The translations under genes and the position numbers were made by a program. This document shows, in pieces, positions 1 through 7,535 of a stretch of DNA of 30,504 bases (positions within the stretch are counted from its first letter, which is position 1; each line of letters opens with the position of its first letter). The notes beneath the pieces were generated by a model. That model was given only the letters and a program-made list of their open reading frames with translations. It did not search any database and had not been told where the DNA came from. The stretch spans positions 1-30,504 of the forward strand of contig JAOZOH010000030.1 of NCBI GenBank assembly GCA_029933365.1. Reading direction: 5' to 3'. This stretch comes from Desulfuromusa sp. Lineage in GTDB: Bacteria; Desulfobacterota; Desulfuromonadia; Desulfuromonadales; Geopsychrobacteraceae.

Positions 1-2
1 AG

Positions 3-1868
3 AAAAAAGGGGCGAAGCTGGCGGTCAAAAGTAAAAGTATGGTCAGCGAAGAGACTCATCTGGGGGTGGCATTAGAGAAAGCTGGAATCCAGTCTCTTGA
101 AACTGATCTGGGTGAGTGGATCGTGCAACTGGCAGGACAGCGACCTAGCCATATGGTAATGCCGGCAATCCATATGTTTAAGGAGGAGATTGCTGAACTG
201 TTTAGTAAAGAGACTGGGCAACAGGAACCAGCGGAGATTGAACATCTGGTCGAGGTGGCGCGACAGCAGTTACGCCAAAGCTATCTGGATGCGGATATCG
301 GTATAACTGGAGCCAATATTGCGATTGCCGAAACTGGCGGGATTGCTCTGGTGACCAATGAAGGGAACGCTCGACTGACTTCAACCATGCCGAAGGTGCA
401 TGTCGCTCTGGTCGGGATCGAAAAACTGGTTCCAACCCTAGAGGATGCCGCTCGGATTATCCAGGTGCTGCCAAAAAATGCTACCGGCCAATTGTTAACT
501 TCCTATGTGACCTGGATTCGTGGTGCGGTTCCCTGTGATGGAGAGGAAAAAGAGCTACATATCGTATTGCTTGATAACGGGCGCAGTGCGTTGGCTGAAT
601 CGCCCCAGTGCCGCGATGCCCTCAACTGTATCCGCTGTGGCGCCTGCGCCAATGTCTGCCCGGTTTATCAGACCGTTGGTGGACATGTTTTTGGCCATAT
701 TTATATTGGCGCTATCGGTATTATCCTGACTGCTTTTTATCATGGATTGGATAATGCGGCTGAATTAGTGAAGGCTTGTATCGGCTGTCGCTCCTGTGTT
801 GCTGTGTGTCCAAGCAATATCGATCTGGAAGATATTATCCTCCATCTGCGTGAAACTGTTGGCGATGAGGAGGGGATCGGTGCAGGAAAGGCACTGGTCT
901 TCCGTAAAGTGATGCAGAACCGTAAATTGTTCCATACCATGATCAAGGCTGCCAGCCTTCTACAGAAACCGGTCACCCGGGGTGAGCGGACCATCCGCCA
1001 TTTGCCCCTGTTTTTCTCCCCACTGACCGAGTGGCGTACGCTACCTGCGGTTGCTGATAAGGCGTTGCGTGATTCGTTCAAGGGGAAATCCCAAAAAATT
1101 GATAAGCCACGCTATCGGGTTGCCCTGTTTGGTGGCTGCGCCAATGATTTTCTCTACCCTGAGCTTGGTTTGGATTTGATTGAGGTGATGAACGCCCTGA
1201 ATGTTGAGGTTTATTATCCTCAAGAACAAAATTGTTGTGGAATCCCGGCCATTTATTCCGGGGAAAAAGAAACCGCAGTTGAATTGGCCAAGCAGAATAT
1301 TGAAGCGATGTTGGCGGATAACCCTGATTACGTCCTGACCACCTGTCCCACCTGTGCCATGGCGTTGAAACAGAATTTTGTTGAGCACTTGAAAGACAAC
1401 CCGGCCTGGGCTGATCGTGCTGAGCGTTTGTCGAGTATCACTGTGGATGCGGCCAGCTTTGTACTGAATCAGTTGGATGGTGCCGAGTTGTTTGCTGATC
1501 TGGCCACAACTGAAAAAATTACCTACCACGATTCCTGCCACCTGAAGCGGGGGATGGGGGTCTGGCAGGAACCACGGCAGTTGATTGAAAAATCTGGCCA
1601 TGAGCTGGTTGAGATGGCCCACGCTGACCGGTGTTGTGGTTTTGGTGGATCATATTCCCTAACCAGCCACCCCGATATTTCGAAAAAGATCCTGCAGGAT
1701 AAGGTTGCCGATATCAAAGCCTCAGGAGCAACTTGTGTGGCGATGGATTGTCCCGGTTGTATGATGCAGATTCGTGGCGGGCTGCAAAAAGCTGAGGCAC
1801 CAGTTCGTGCCCAGCATACGATTGAATTACTGGCTGAAGCTCTCAGGAATAAAGTAGCTCAAAAATAA
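3..1868 (+). CDS. LutB-LutA (LldF-LldE) fusion, L-lactate oxidation iron-sulfur protein; 5' end outside window
   Basis: This is the iron-sulfur part of the LutABC-type L-lactate dehydrogenase, which passes electrons from lactate oxidation in the cytoplasm. The frame is open from base 3. The codons before the ATG at 39 read like conserved LutB sequence (GAKxxVKSKSMV), so that ATG is internal and the gene starts upstream of the window. Numbering from that ATG, the rest of the LUD domain covers about residues 1-190. Two ferredoxin-like clusters follow (CIRCGACANVCP from residue 197, CIGCRSCVAVCP near 247). Then come two CCG domains (NCCGIP near 400, TCPTC near 440, CHLKRG near 497, CCGFGG near 532, CPGC near 570) that are normally the separate protein LutA/LldE. 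The protein is therefore a LutB-LutA fusion. A LutC-like gene upstream is expected but not visible. An intrinsic terminator follows. Confidence 0.88.
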   Translation, partial: KKGAKLAVKSKSMVSEETHLGVALEKAGIQSLETDLGEWIVQLAGQRPSHMVMPAIHMFKEEIAELFSKETGQQEPAEIEHLVEVARQQLRQSYLDADIGITGANIAIAETGGIALVTNEGNARLTSTMPKVHVALVGIEKLVPTLEDAARIIQVLPKNATGQLLTSYVTWIRGAVPCDGEEKELHIVLLDNGRSALAESPQCRDALNCIRCGACANVCPVYQTVGGHVFGHIYIGAIGIILTAFYHGLDNAAELVKACIGCRSCVAVCPSNIDLEDIILHLRETVGDEEGIGAGKALVFRKVMQNRKLFHTMIKAASLLQKPVTRGERTIRHLPLFFSPLTEWRTLPAVADKALRDSFKGKSQKIDKPRYRVALFGGCANDFLYPELGLDLIEVMNALNVEVYYPQEQNCCGIPAIYSGEKETAVELAKQNIEAMLADNPDYVLTTCPTCAMALKQNFVEHLKDNPAWADRAERLSSITVDAASFVLNQLDGAELFADLATTEKITYHDSCHLKRGMGVWQEPRQLIEKSGHELVEMAHADRCCGFGGSYSLTSHPDISKKILQDKVADIKASGATCVAMDCPGCMMQIRGGLQKAEAPVRAQHTIELLAEALRNKVAQK

Positions 1869-1907
1869 ACCAAAATATATTTGCACGTTGATTTCCCCCC
1901 ATCATTT

Positions 1908-1940
1908 GCCCCACTAAGAATTCTCTCTTGGCGGGGCTTT
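1908..1940 (+). terminator. Probable intrinsic terminator of the lut gene
   Basis: GCCCC at 1908-1912 pairs with GGGGC at 1933-1937. The loop has an inner AAGA/TCTT pairing, and a short T run follows. It lies 40 bp after the lut stop codon. The U tract is short, so termination may be partial. Confidence 0.5.
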
Positions 1941-1987
1941 CCTGTTTATTGAATACTGGGCTGGTTGAATAGTTGCGGAAAAAATCT

Positions 1988-2006
1988 GTTTAATTTAAAA
2001 TTAAAC
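1988..2006. promoter_or_regulatory. Perfect AT-rich palindrome upstream of the hybrid kinase
   Basis: GTTTAATTT, one central A, then AAATTAAAC: two perfect 9-bp arms, 44 bp before the kinase start. It has the shape of an operator for a dimeric regulator. It is followed by GTTTTTT, so a weak terminator is the alternative. Which regulator might bind is unknown. Confidence 0.4.
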
Positions 2007-2049
2007 GTTTTTTATGCTCTTCGCTTGTCATTATGAGGTTTGAATAGCT

Positions 2050-4851
2050 ATGGCGATGCAAAATAAAATCAGTTTTATAAAGTCGATCCGGTTGTGGGGA
2101 ATTTTGTTCCTGCTGATTCTGGCTATCGTTCTCATTGTTGTCGATGTTTCCAGAAGCTATCGTAATTCAAATCTGCGCGCAGAACAGATTCGGACAGATT
2201 ACATTGAACAACAGCGGCAGCGGATAAAATTTGAAGTTGAACGGGTTGCTGATTTGATCAACTTTGAAACAGAACATGTTATTCAGCTGGAGCAGGATAA
2301 AATCAAAGATCGGGTTTATGAGGCTCACGCAATTGCCAATAATATTTATCAACAGCATAAAACAACCAAAAGCCTCGCAGAAATCCGCAAGATTATTACT
2401 GATGCTATCCGGCCGATCCGCTTTGATCAGGGGCGTGGGTACTATTTTATTACCGGACTGGATGGTATCTGTCACCTGCTAGCTGATCTCCCTGAATATG
2501 AAGGGACCAGTATGCTGGATATTCGGGATACACGGGGGGCGTTTGCCTTTAGGGATATGATCGATATTGTGACCCGCTCCGAAGAGGGTTTTTATCGTTA
2601 CCATTGGACAAAACCGAACAGCACTGAGAAGGATTTATTAAAGTTTTCATTTGTAAAACGTTTTGAACCATTGGACTGGTTGATCGGAACCGGTGTTTAC
2701 CTTGATGCTGTTGAAACTTCCATGCAGAAGATTATCTCACAATATATTGAAAATCATCGCTTTGGCCCAAACCATCTTGGTTATGTTTTTATTCTGGATT
2801 TGCTGGATATCCACGGTGGGGACAAGTTTGCCCGTATGTATGCCAACCCCAACCGTCCAGATCTGATTGGTAAATATATCTCCGATGAGCTACAGGATGC
2901 CAAAAAGAAGATGTTCCGTAAGGAGTTTCTTCAGGGGTTGCGGGAACATGGTGAGTGTTATGTCGATTACTGGTACAAAAAGTTTGACAACCCAGAGCCC
3001 AGTCCCAAAACCAGCTTTTTTAAACTGACGGAAGATGGTCGTTTTATTGTTGCTGCGGGGGTATATCTTGACGATATAGAAGAAAAAATTTGCAAGATTC
3101 AAGCTGAGTTAAGTGATGAAATAAAATCAAATATTCTGCTTTTTGTTTTTGCGGTGGCGGCCACAATTGCGGGGTTTATTCTGTTGCTGAATTGGCTGAG
3201 TCGCAGGATGAAAAATGATTTTCAATTGTTTGCCAATTTTTTCCAGCAAGCAGCCAATTCATCTACATCGATTGATCGAGGCCAGATCAAATTTGTGGAA
3301 TTGGATCAGATGGCTGAATCTGCTAATCAGATGTTGGATGATAAGGATCTTGCAGAAAAAGCATTGTTGGACGAACGGGAACAATTGTTGGTCACCTTAT
3401 ATTCCATTGTTGATGGGGTTATCACGACCGATACCAAAGGTCGCATTGAATTAATGAACCGCGTTGCAGAAAGTTTGACCGGCTGGAATCAGACCGACGC
3501 CACTGGTAGACCCTTAGCGGAAGTTTTTTGTCTTAAGTCTGAGGAACCGCTTGCAGTGGCTCTTGCAACATCGGAACAACGGGCTATGTTGGTTGCAAAG
3601 GATGGTCAGGAATATCAAATTTCTACCGGCAGTGCGCCACTTCGGGGAGCAGCGGGGAAGGTGCGTGGACAGGTTATCGTTTTTCGCGATGAAACAGAAA
3701 GACTAAAAACTGAGGAGGAATTATTTAAAGCAAAAAAACTGGAATCAGTGGGATTGTTGGCTGGGGGTATTGCCCATGATTTCAATAATATCCTGGCTGG
3801 CTTGTTTGGGAATATCGAACTGGCAAAAAGAAAAATTCCCGAAGATCATGCCGCCTATTCCTACATGCAGGTCGCTCATCAGGCCTTAGAGCGGGCGACC
3901 AATCTGACCAAACAGTTACTGACGTTTGCTAAGGGGGGAGAGCCGCTGCTTGAGGCAGTCAGTGCCGAGCAGGTCATAAACACCGTGGTGCAGTTCAACT
4001 TGAGTGGCAGTCAGGTGAAAGCTGAAATTGATCTTCCTGATGACCTTTGGCCGGTCAAAGCGGATAAGGGACAATTTGGCCAGGTGCTTGCGAATCTGAC
4101 CATTAATGCCAAACACGCCATGCCGCTGGGTGGAACCCTGTTTGTGAGCGCAGAAAACATTTGCCTCAACCCAGTTGAAGATGCAAGTGGCTTAGCTGGT
4201 GATTATGTCAAATTGACGGTTCGCGATGCAGGGATCGGGGTCGCTGCCGATCTGTTGGATAAAATCTTCGATCCTTACTTCAGCACCAAACAGACTGGAA
4301 GTGGCCTTGGCCTGGCGACGGTGCGGAGCATTATTGAAAAACATAATGGTCGCATCAGTGTGGCATCAGAGCCGGGGCAGGGGACAACTTTTACCATTTT
4401 TCTGCCCGCTGAAAAGTCTTTTCAGAATTCTGTGGAGAGTGCCTCTTTAACGGGAGAAACCGCTACCATAACCGCTGGAAGAGTTTTAGTTGTGGACGAT
4501 GAAGAGATTGTTCAGAACGTTCTGCTAGAAATGCTCGGTATTTGTGGCTACACTGTTGATATTGCTGCTGACGGTGCAGTTGGTAAGGATAAATATCTGG
4601 TCGCAAAAAATAGTGGCAATCCCTATGATCTGGTGATTATGGATTTGACAATTCCAGGCGGTATGGGAGGGAAAGAGGCCGTTCAGGAAATTCTTATAAT
4701 TGATCCGACTGCCAGGGTGATAGCGTCCAGTGGCTATTCAACTGACCCAATTATGGCAAAATATCAGCAATATGGATTTAAAGGCCGGATTTCTAAACCA
4801 TTTCAGTTGGCGGACCTACAATGGGAAGTCTCCCGAGTTCTGAATGCCTGA
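2050..4851 (+). CDS. Membrane hybrid sensor histidine kinase (Cache-PAS-HisKA-HATPase-REC)
   Basis: This is a 933-aa two-component sensor in the inner membrane. TM1 is at about residues 11-32. A periplasmic double Cache-like region (about 45-350) contains two similar blocks, one with GRGYYFI and WLIGTGVYLD, the other with FIVAAGVYLDDIE. TM2 is at about 358-383, then a linker and a PAS domain at about 443-547. The HisKA H-box GGIAHDFNN carries the phosphoacceptor H576. The ATPase domain shows an N box (NLTINAKHAM) and G boxes (DAGIGV, GSGLGLATV). The C-terminal receiver (about 811-933) has acidic residues D816/D817, phosphoacceptor D865 and K916 (SKPF). The chosen ATG has GAGG 11 nt upstream; a second ATG two codons in is possible. 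Cache ligands are often small organic acids. Here the ligand is unknown, and no separate response regulator is next to the gene. Confidence 0.92.
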   Translation: MAMQNKISFIKSIRLWGILFLLILAIVLIVVDVSRSYRNSNLRAEQIRTDYIEQQRQRIKFEVERVADLINFETEHVIQLEQDKIKDRVYEAHAIANNIYQQHKTTKSLAEIRKIITDAIRPIRFDQGRGYYFITGLDGICHLLADLPEYEGTSMLDIRDTRGAFAFRDMIDIVTRSEEGFYRYHWTKPNSTEKDLLKFSFVKRFEPLDWLIGTGVYLDAVETSMQKIISQYIENHRFGPNHLGYVFILDLLDIHGGDKFARMYANPNRPDLIGKYISDELQDAKKKMFRKEFLQGLREHGECYVDYWYKKFDNPEPSPKTSFFKLTEDGRFIVAAGVYLDDIEEKICKIQAELSDEIKSNILLFVFAVAATIAGFILLLNWLSRRMKNDFQLFANFFQQAANSSTSIDRGQIKFVELDQMAESANQMLDDKDLAEKALLDEREQLLVTLYSIVDGVITTDTKGRIELMNRVAESLTGWNQTDATGRPLAEVFCLKSEEPLAVALATSEQRAMLVAKDGQEYQISTGSAPLRGAAGKVRGQVIVFRDETERLKTEEELFKAKKLESVGLLAGGIAHDFNNILAGLFGNIELAKRKIPEDHAAYSYMQVAHQALERATNLTKQLLTFAKGGEPLLEAVSAEQVINTVVQFNLSGSQVKAEIDLPDDLWPVKADKGQFGQVLANLTINAKHAMPLGGTLFVSAENICLNPVEDASGLAGDYVKLTVRDAGIGVAADLLDKIFDPYFSTKQTGSGLGLATVRSIIEKHNGRISVASEPGQGTTFTIFLPAEKSFQNSVESASLTGETATITAGRVLVVDDEEIVQNVLLEMLGICGYTVDIAADGAVGKDKYLVAKNSGNPYDLVIMDLTIPGGMGGKEAVQEILIIDPTARVIASSGYSTDPIMAKYQQYGFKGRISKPFQLADLQWEVSRVLNA

Positions 4852-4867
4852 AGCGAAAGGATAGGTC

Positions 4868-5299
4868 ATGAGTCATTTACATGTCGTTTGTCCTCACTGT
4901 ACAGCTGTGAATCGTATTCCTGCGGAGCGTCTGGTTGCCCATCCTAAATGTGGAAAATGTGGTCAGCAATTATTTACCGGAAAACCAGTTGAGCTGTCAC
5001 AATCCACCTTTCAAAAACATCTGCAAAAGAATGATATTCCTCTCCTGATCGATTTCTGGGCCCCCTGGTGTGGCCCGTGTAAAATGATGGGACCGGCCTT
5101 TGCCGAGGCGGCGACCCAGTTGGAACCGCGCATACGGTTGGCCAAGGTGAATACCGAGGTGGAACAACATCTTGGCGCGCGGTTGAACATCCGCTCGATA
5201 CCAACGATGGTGCTATTTCAAAACGGGGTGGAAAAAGCACGGCAGTCAGGAGCGATGAACAGCGCTGGAATCATGCAGTGGGTCAATAGTCAGTTATGA
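4868..5299 (+). CDS. trxC: Thioredoxin 2 (zinc-ribbon thioredoxin)
   Basis: This 143-aa cytoplasmic disulfide reductase has the TrxC layout. An N-terminal zinc ribbon has two CxxC pairs (C8/C11 and C28/C31), followed by a thioredoxin domain with active site WCGPC (C68/C71) and the cis-proline segment RSIPTM. It starts 16 bp after the kinase stop codon, with AAAGGATAGG upstream, so it is probably co-transcribed with the kinase. The last codons run into a mobile repeat: the stop TGA uses the final T of the 6-bp target duplication plus GA of the element. Removing the element would leave CAG TTA TAG, so the protein length would not change. Confidence 0.93.
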   Translation: MSHLHVVCPHCTAVNRIPAERLVAHPKCGKCGQQLFTGKPVELSQSTFQKHLQKNDIPLLIDFWAPWCGPCKMMGPAFAEAATQLEPRIRLAKVNTEVEQHLGARLNIRSIPTMVLFQNGVEKARQSGAMNSAGIMQWVNSQL

Positions 5300-5447
5300 T
5301 GGCGTCGCAAAAAGTCCGCCCCACGGTGTTGCAGCGGTTTTTCAAGACCTTGACATACCATATGTATGCCTTCGTCCTTGAAAAACCACTACGCCTTGTG
5401 GGACGAAATTTTTGCTTAGCCAGCTGATTTATTTTTGCGAGTGCATC
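5298..5447 (+). mobile_element. Miniature inverted-repeat element, copy A (150 bp) with 6-bp target duplication
   Basis: The ends form a 16-bp imperfect terminal inverted repeat: GATGGCGTCGCAAAAA at 5298-5313 against TTTTTGCGAGTGCATC at 5432-5447, with 13 of 16 positions pairing. AGTTAT is duplicated directly at both sides (5292-5297 and 5448-5453). Inside is a hairpin with perfect arms GGTTTTTCAAG (5336-5346) and CTTGAAAAACC (5377-5387), around an inner CATAC/GTATG pair. There is no coding capacity. About 90% of bases match the inverted copy at 15647-15795. It separates trxC from the permease pair; the AAAGG ribosome site of the next gene begins just beyond its right duplication. Confidence 0.85.
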
Positions 5448-5473
5448 AGTTATAGAAAAAGGTCCAATATCGA

Positions 5474-5926
5474 ATGAATAAGAAGGTTGAACAGGGGAAA
5501 TCGGTAGGTCTTTCCGCAAATTTGCGGAAAACGGGGAAGATGCTTCTGCGGATTTTTCCGAATATCTTAGCTGTTGTCCTCCTTTCCGGATTGATTATGG
5601 AATTTGTGCCAATGAATCGGCTGTCAGAGTTCCTGGGGGGAGGTTTTTTTACCGATGGGCTGGTTGGTGCCGGGATTGGTTCTATTTCAATCGGTAACCC
5701 CCTAGTCAGTTATGTCCTCGGGGGTGAAATGCTGGACCAGGGGGTGAGCCTGATGGCTGTTACAGCGCTGCTGGTCAGCTGGGTCACCGTAGGAAGTATC
5801 CAACTGCCAGCAGAAATTCAAACTTTTGGTCCCCGGTTTGCTTTGCTCCGCAACGGCCTTTCCTTTGTTTTTGCTCTGATTATTGCCTTTCTGGTGCTTC
5901 TGACCATGCAGTTTCTGACGAGCTGA
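5474..5926 (+). CDS. Half-size permease, COG0701/ArsP-like, first of a pair
   Basis: A 150-aa inner membrane protein with about four hydrophobic segments. The conserved-looking part is GNPLVSYVLGGEM plus SWVTVGSIQLPAE, typical of predicted permeases in the DUF318/COG0701 group, some of which are linked to metal or arsenical efflux. It is only about half the length of a full permease of that group. The next gene, 4 bp downstream, looks like the matching second half, so the two probably assemble as a heteromer. AAAGG at 5458-5462 precedes the ATG by 11 nt. The substrate cannot be told from the sequence. Confidence 0.6.
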   Translation: MNKKVEQGKSVGLSANLRKTGKMLLRIFPNILAVVLLSGLIMEFVPMNRLSEFLGGGFFTDGLVGAGIGSISIGNPLVSYVLGGEMLDQGVSLMAVTALLVSWVTVGSIQLPAEIQTFGPRFALLRNGLSFVFALIIAFLVLLTMQFLTS

Positions 5927-5930
5927 ACTG

Positions 5931-6479
5931 ATGAACGAAGCTGCTGTAAAACAAAAATCAGGCGCAAAAAAAGAATCAGCCTGGGGGGCTTATCTCTTTT
6001 TGTTAATAGTGATCTGTATCTATCTGGTTCTTATACTCTTTGATTTTGACCGCACCTTTAGTGCTGTGCAGTTCAGTCTGGGAATGCTGAAAAAACTTTT
6101 GCCGATTCTGGGGCTGGTGAGTTGTTTCATGTTCCTGAATAACTTATTTGTAAAACCGAGCTGGGTAAAAAATCATGTAGGACATGATTCGGGCTGGAAG
6201 GGAGTGACCATCGCTGTTATCGGTGGGACTCTGTCAATGGGGCCAATTTATGTCTGGTACGGAATTTTGCAGGAGCTACAAAAAAAGGGGATGCGCACCT
6301 CCCTGATTGCCTCTTTCCTTTATGCCCGGAGTGTCAAGCCGCAACTGTTGCCCCTGATGATCTACTATTTTGGTTGGCTCTACGCCCTTGTTCTGGTTTT
6401 TTATCTGCTTATCTTTTCTGTCCTGAACGGTTTTGTTACAGAACGCATAATGGGTTCAGCTGGGGATCACGTAGAATAA
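5931..6479 (+). CDS. Half-size permease, COG0701/ArsP-like, second of a pair
   Basis: A 182-aa membrane protein with about four to five hydrophobic segments after a charged cytoplasmic N terminus. GGTLSMGPIYVWYGILQEL and ASFLYARSVKPQLLP align in style with the GNPLVSYVLGGEM and SWVTVGSIQLPAE blocks of the gene before it, as expected for the two inverted halves of one permease. It starts 4 bp after its partner, so the two are translationally linked. Its 3' end overlaps the convergent hemolysin III gene by 24 bp (6456-6479). The function beyond transport is not known. Confidence 0.6.
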   Translation: MNEAAVKQKSGAKKESAWGAYLFLLIVICIYLVLILFDFDRTFSAVQFSLGMLKKLLPILGLVSCFMFLNNLFVKPSWVKNHVGHDSGWKGVTIAVIGGTLSMGPIYVWYGILQELQKKGMRTSLIASFLYARSVKPQLLPLMIYYFGWLYALVLVFYLLIFSVLNGFVTERIMGSAGDHVE

Positions 6480-7109
6480 AATTGCAAAGAAATGAAAACA
6501 GCTACCTGCCAGGACAAACAGGTGCCAGATGGCATGGCTGTAGGGCAACTTCTTCCAGGAGTAAAAAACGATCCCAGCGGTATAGGTCAGCCCGCCGAGA
6601 AGTAATAATTCCAATCCCCCTTTGTCCAGAACTGCAAGCATCGGCTTGATGGCAATAATCACAATCCAGCTCATCGCCAGATAGAAACCCAGAGAAATTC
6701 CCGGAAGCCTGCCAACGGAGGTCGTTTTTAGGAGGATTCCTGCTATAGCAATTCCCCAGATGATGCCAAATAATGACCAGCCCCAAGGTCCGCGCAAGTT
6801 AACCAGCATAAACGGGGTATAGGTTCCGGCAATCAGCAGATAGATGGCCGAGTGATCAATCATGCGCAGAATCTCTTTGATATTTGGCAGAGGGATACTG
6901 TGGTAAAGGGTTGAGGCAACGTATAAAAGGATTAAAGTGCTGCCGAAGATACTGCAACTGGCGATATGCCAGGCATCACCACGCAAACTGGCAAAGCCGA
7001 CCAGAACAGCTAACCCGCCGATCGACAATAATGCCCCAATTCCATGGGTAATGCTGTTGGCAATTTCTTCACCAACGCTGTATTTTGTTGTTTCTGCCCA
7101 TTCAGCCAT
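6456..7109 (-). CDS. Hemolysin III family (TrhA/YqfA-like, PAQR) membrane protein
   Basis: A 217-aa seven-TM protein. The family signature is present: EEIANSITHGIGALLS near the N terminus, STLYHS, DHSAIYLLIAGTYTPF and, near the C terminus, HAIWHLFVLAGSCFHFFA. The histidines of this superfamily, which bind metal in PAQR relatives, are in place. The start at 7109 (MAEWAETTKYS) is preferred over a longer frame because AGGAG sits 8 nt before it. Bacterial members affect membrane energy and lipid homeostasis; haemolysis is a historical name and should not be assumed. The 3' end overlaps the permease gene tail-to-tail. Confidence 0.85.
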   Translation of the reverse strand: MAEWAETTKYSVGEEIANSITHGIGALLSIGGLAVLVGFASLRGDAWHIASCSIFGSTLILLYVASTLYHSIPLPNIKEILRMIDHSAIYLLIAGTYTPFMLVNLRGPWGWSLFGIIWGIAIAGILLKTTSVGRLPGISLGFYLAMSWIVIIAIKPMLAVLDKGGLELLLLGGLTYTAGIVFYSWKKLPYSHAIWHLFVLAGSCFHFFAILFYVIPS

Positions 7110-7301
7110 GTCTATTGCTCCTGAATATTTCTGAACTGATAAATATTGATTACATTCATTATGACATGAACGTAAAGGTAAAGGGTGCAAGGGTTGATAG
7201 TTTTACGAAACTATTACCTACGAAGATTCGGCCTTTTTTGCACATATATCAATCATGGATTTGGAAAAAAGAAAGAGAACAAAAAAAGTTATATTTTATT
7301 G

Positions 7302-7330
7302 TTGACAATGGTTACTTGATTGGTTATAAA
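7302..7330 (+). promoter_or_regulatory. Near-consensus sigma-70 promoter of the candidate sRNA
   Basis: TTGACA at 7302-7307, a 17-bp spacer, then TATAAA at 7325-7330. The predicted start is about 7337, where an 8-bp inverted repeat begins. It is one of the best promoter matches in the window, yet no open reading frame follows before the terminator. Confidence 0.7.
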
Positions 7331-7336
7331 TAAATC

Positions 7337-7448
7337 ATCAACAAGTTGTTGTGGCAGGCGAGTTGTTGATAGTTAAAAAAATATCTTTCGAGAAACCTCT
7401 CTCAAAATGTTGCCCCGCGACCCCCCTCCTGGTTGCGGGGTTTTTTTT
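7337..7448 (+). ncRNA. Candidate ~112-nt small RNA (or terminated leader)
   Basis: The transcript would run from the predicted start near 7337 to the T run at 7441-7448. Its 5' end can fold through ATCAACAA (7337-7344) with TTGTTGAT (7363-7370). An alternative pairing uses the palindrome CAACAAGTTGTTG at 7339-7351. The 3' end is a strong terminator hairpin. No start codon with a ribosome site and a meaningful frame was found inside. No known RNA family was recognised. The alternative is an attenuated leader of the MFS gene at 7536. Confidence 0.5.
7413..7448 (+). terminator. Strong intrinsic terminator
   Basis: CCCCGCGACC (7413-7422) pairs with GGTTGCGGGG (7431-7440) through ten pairs including one G-T. 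Eight T residues follow. No gene on the plus strand ends just before it, so it ends the non-coding transcript. Confidence 0.88.
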
Positions 7449-7535
7449 GTCATATCTCATTTCACCCTTCAGGCGTATAGTTACTATTTCTGATCGATAT
7501 TTCTCCCCAACCGATTTTTTTTGAAAGCCTGATCA

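Larger units (their letters stand above)
7110..7535. other. 426-bp non-coding interval
   Basis: The first ~190 bp, between the hemolysin III start and 7301, is AT-rich and shows nothing recognisable beyond the ribosome site of that gene. The second part holds a near-consensus promoter, a candidate small RNA and its terminator, described separately. About 87 bp then remain before the MFS gene. Confidence 0.7.

Noticed and set aside
7110..7190. Longer N terminus of the hemolysin III protein
   Set aside because: The family-like sequence starts at 7109, and AGGAG is spaced for that ATG.
7085..7333. 82-codon frame overlapping the sRNA promoter
   Set aside because: It runs opposite to and through the hemolysin III start region and ends in the promoter spacer; its composition is not protein-like.
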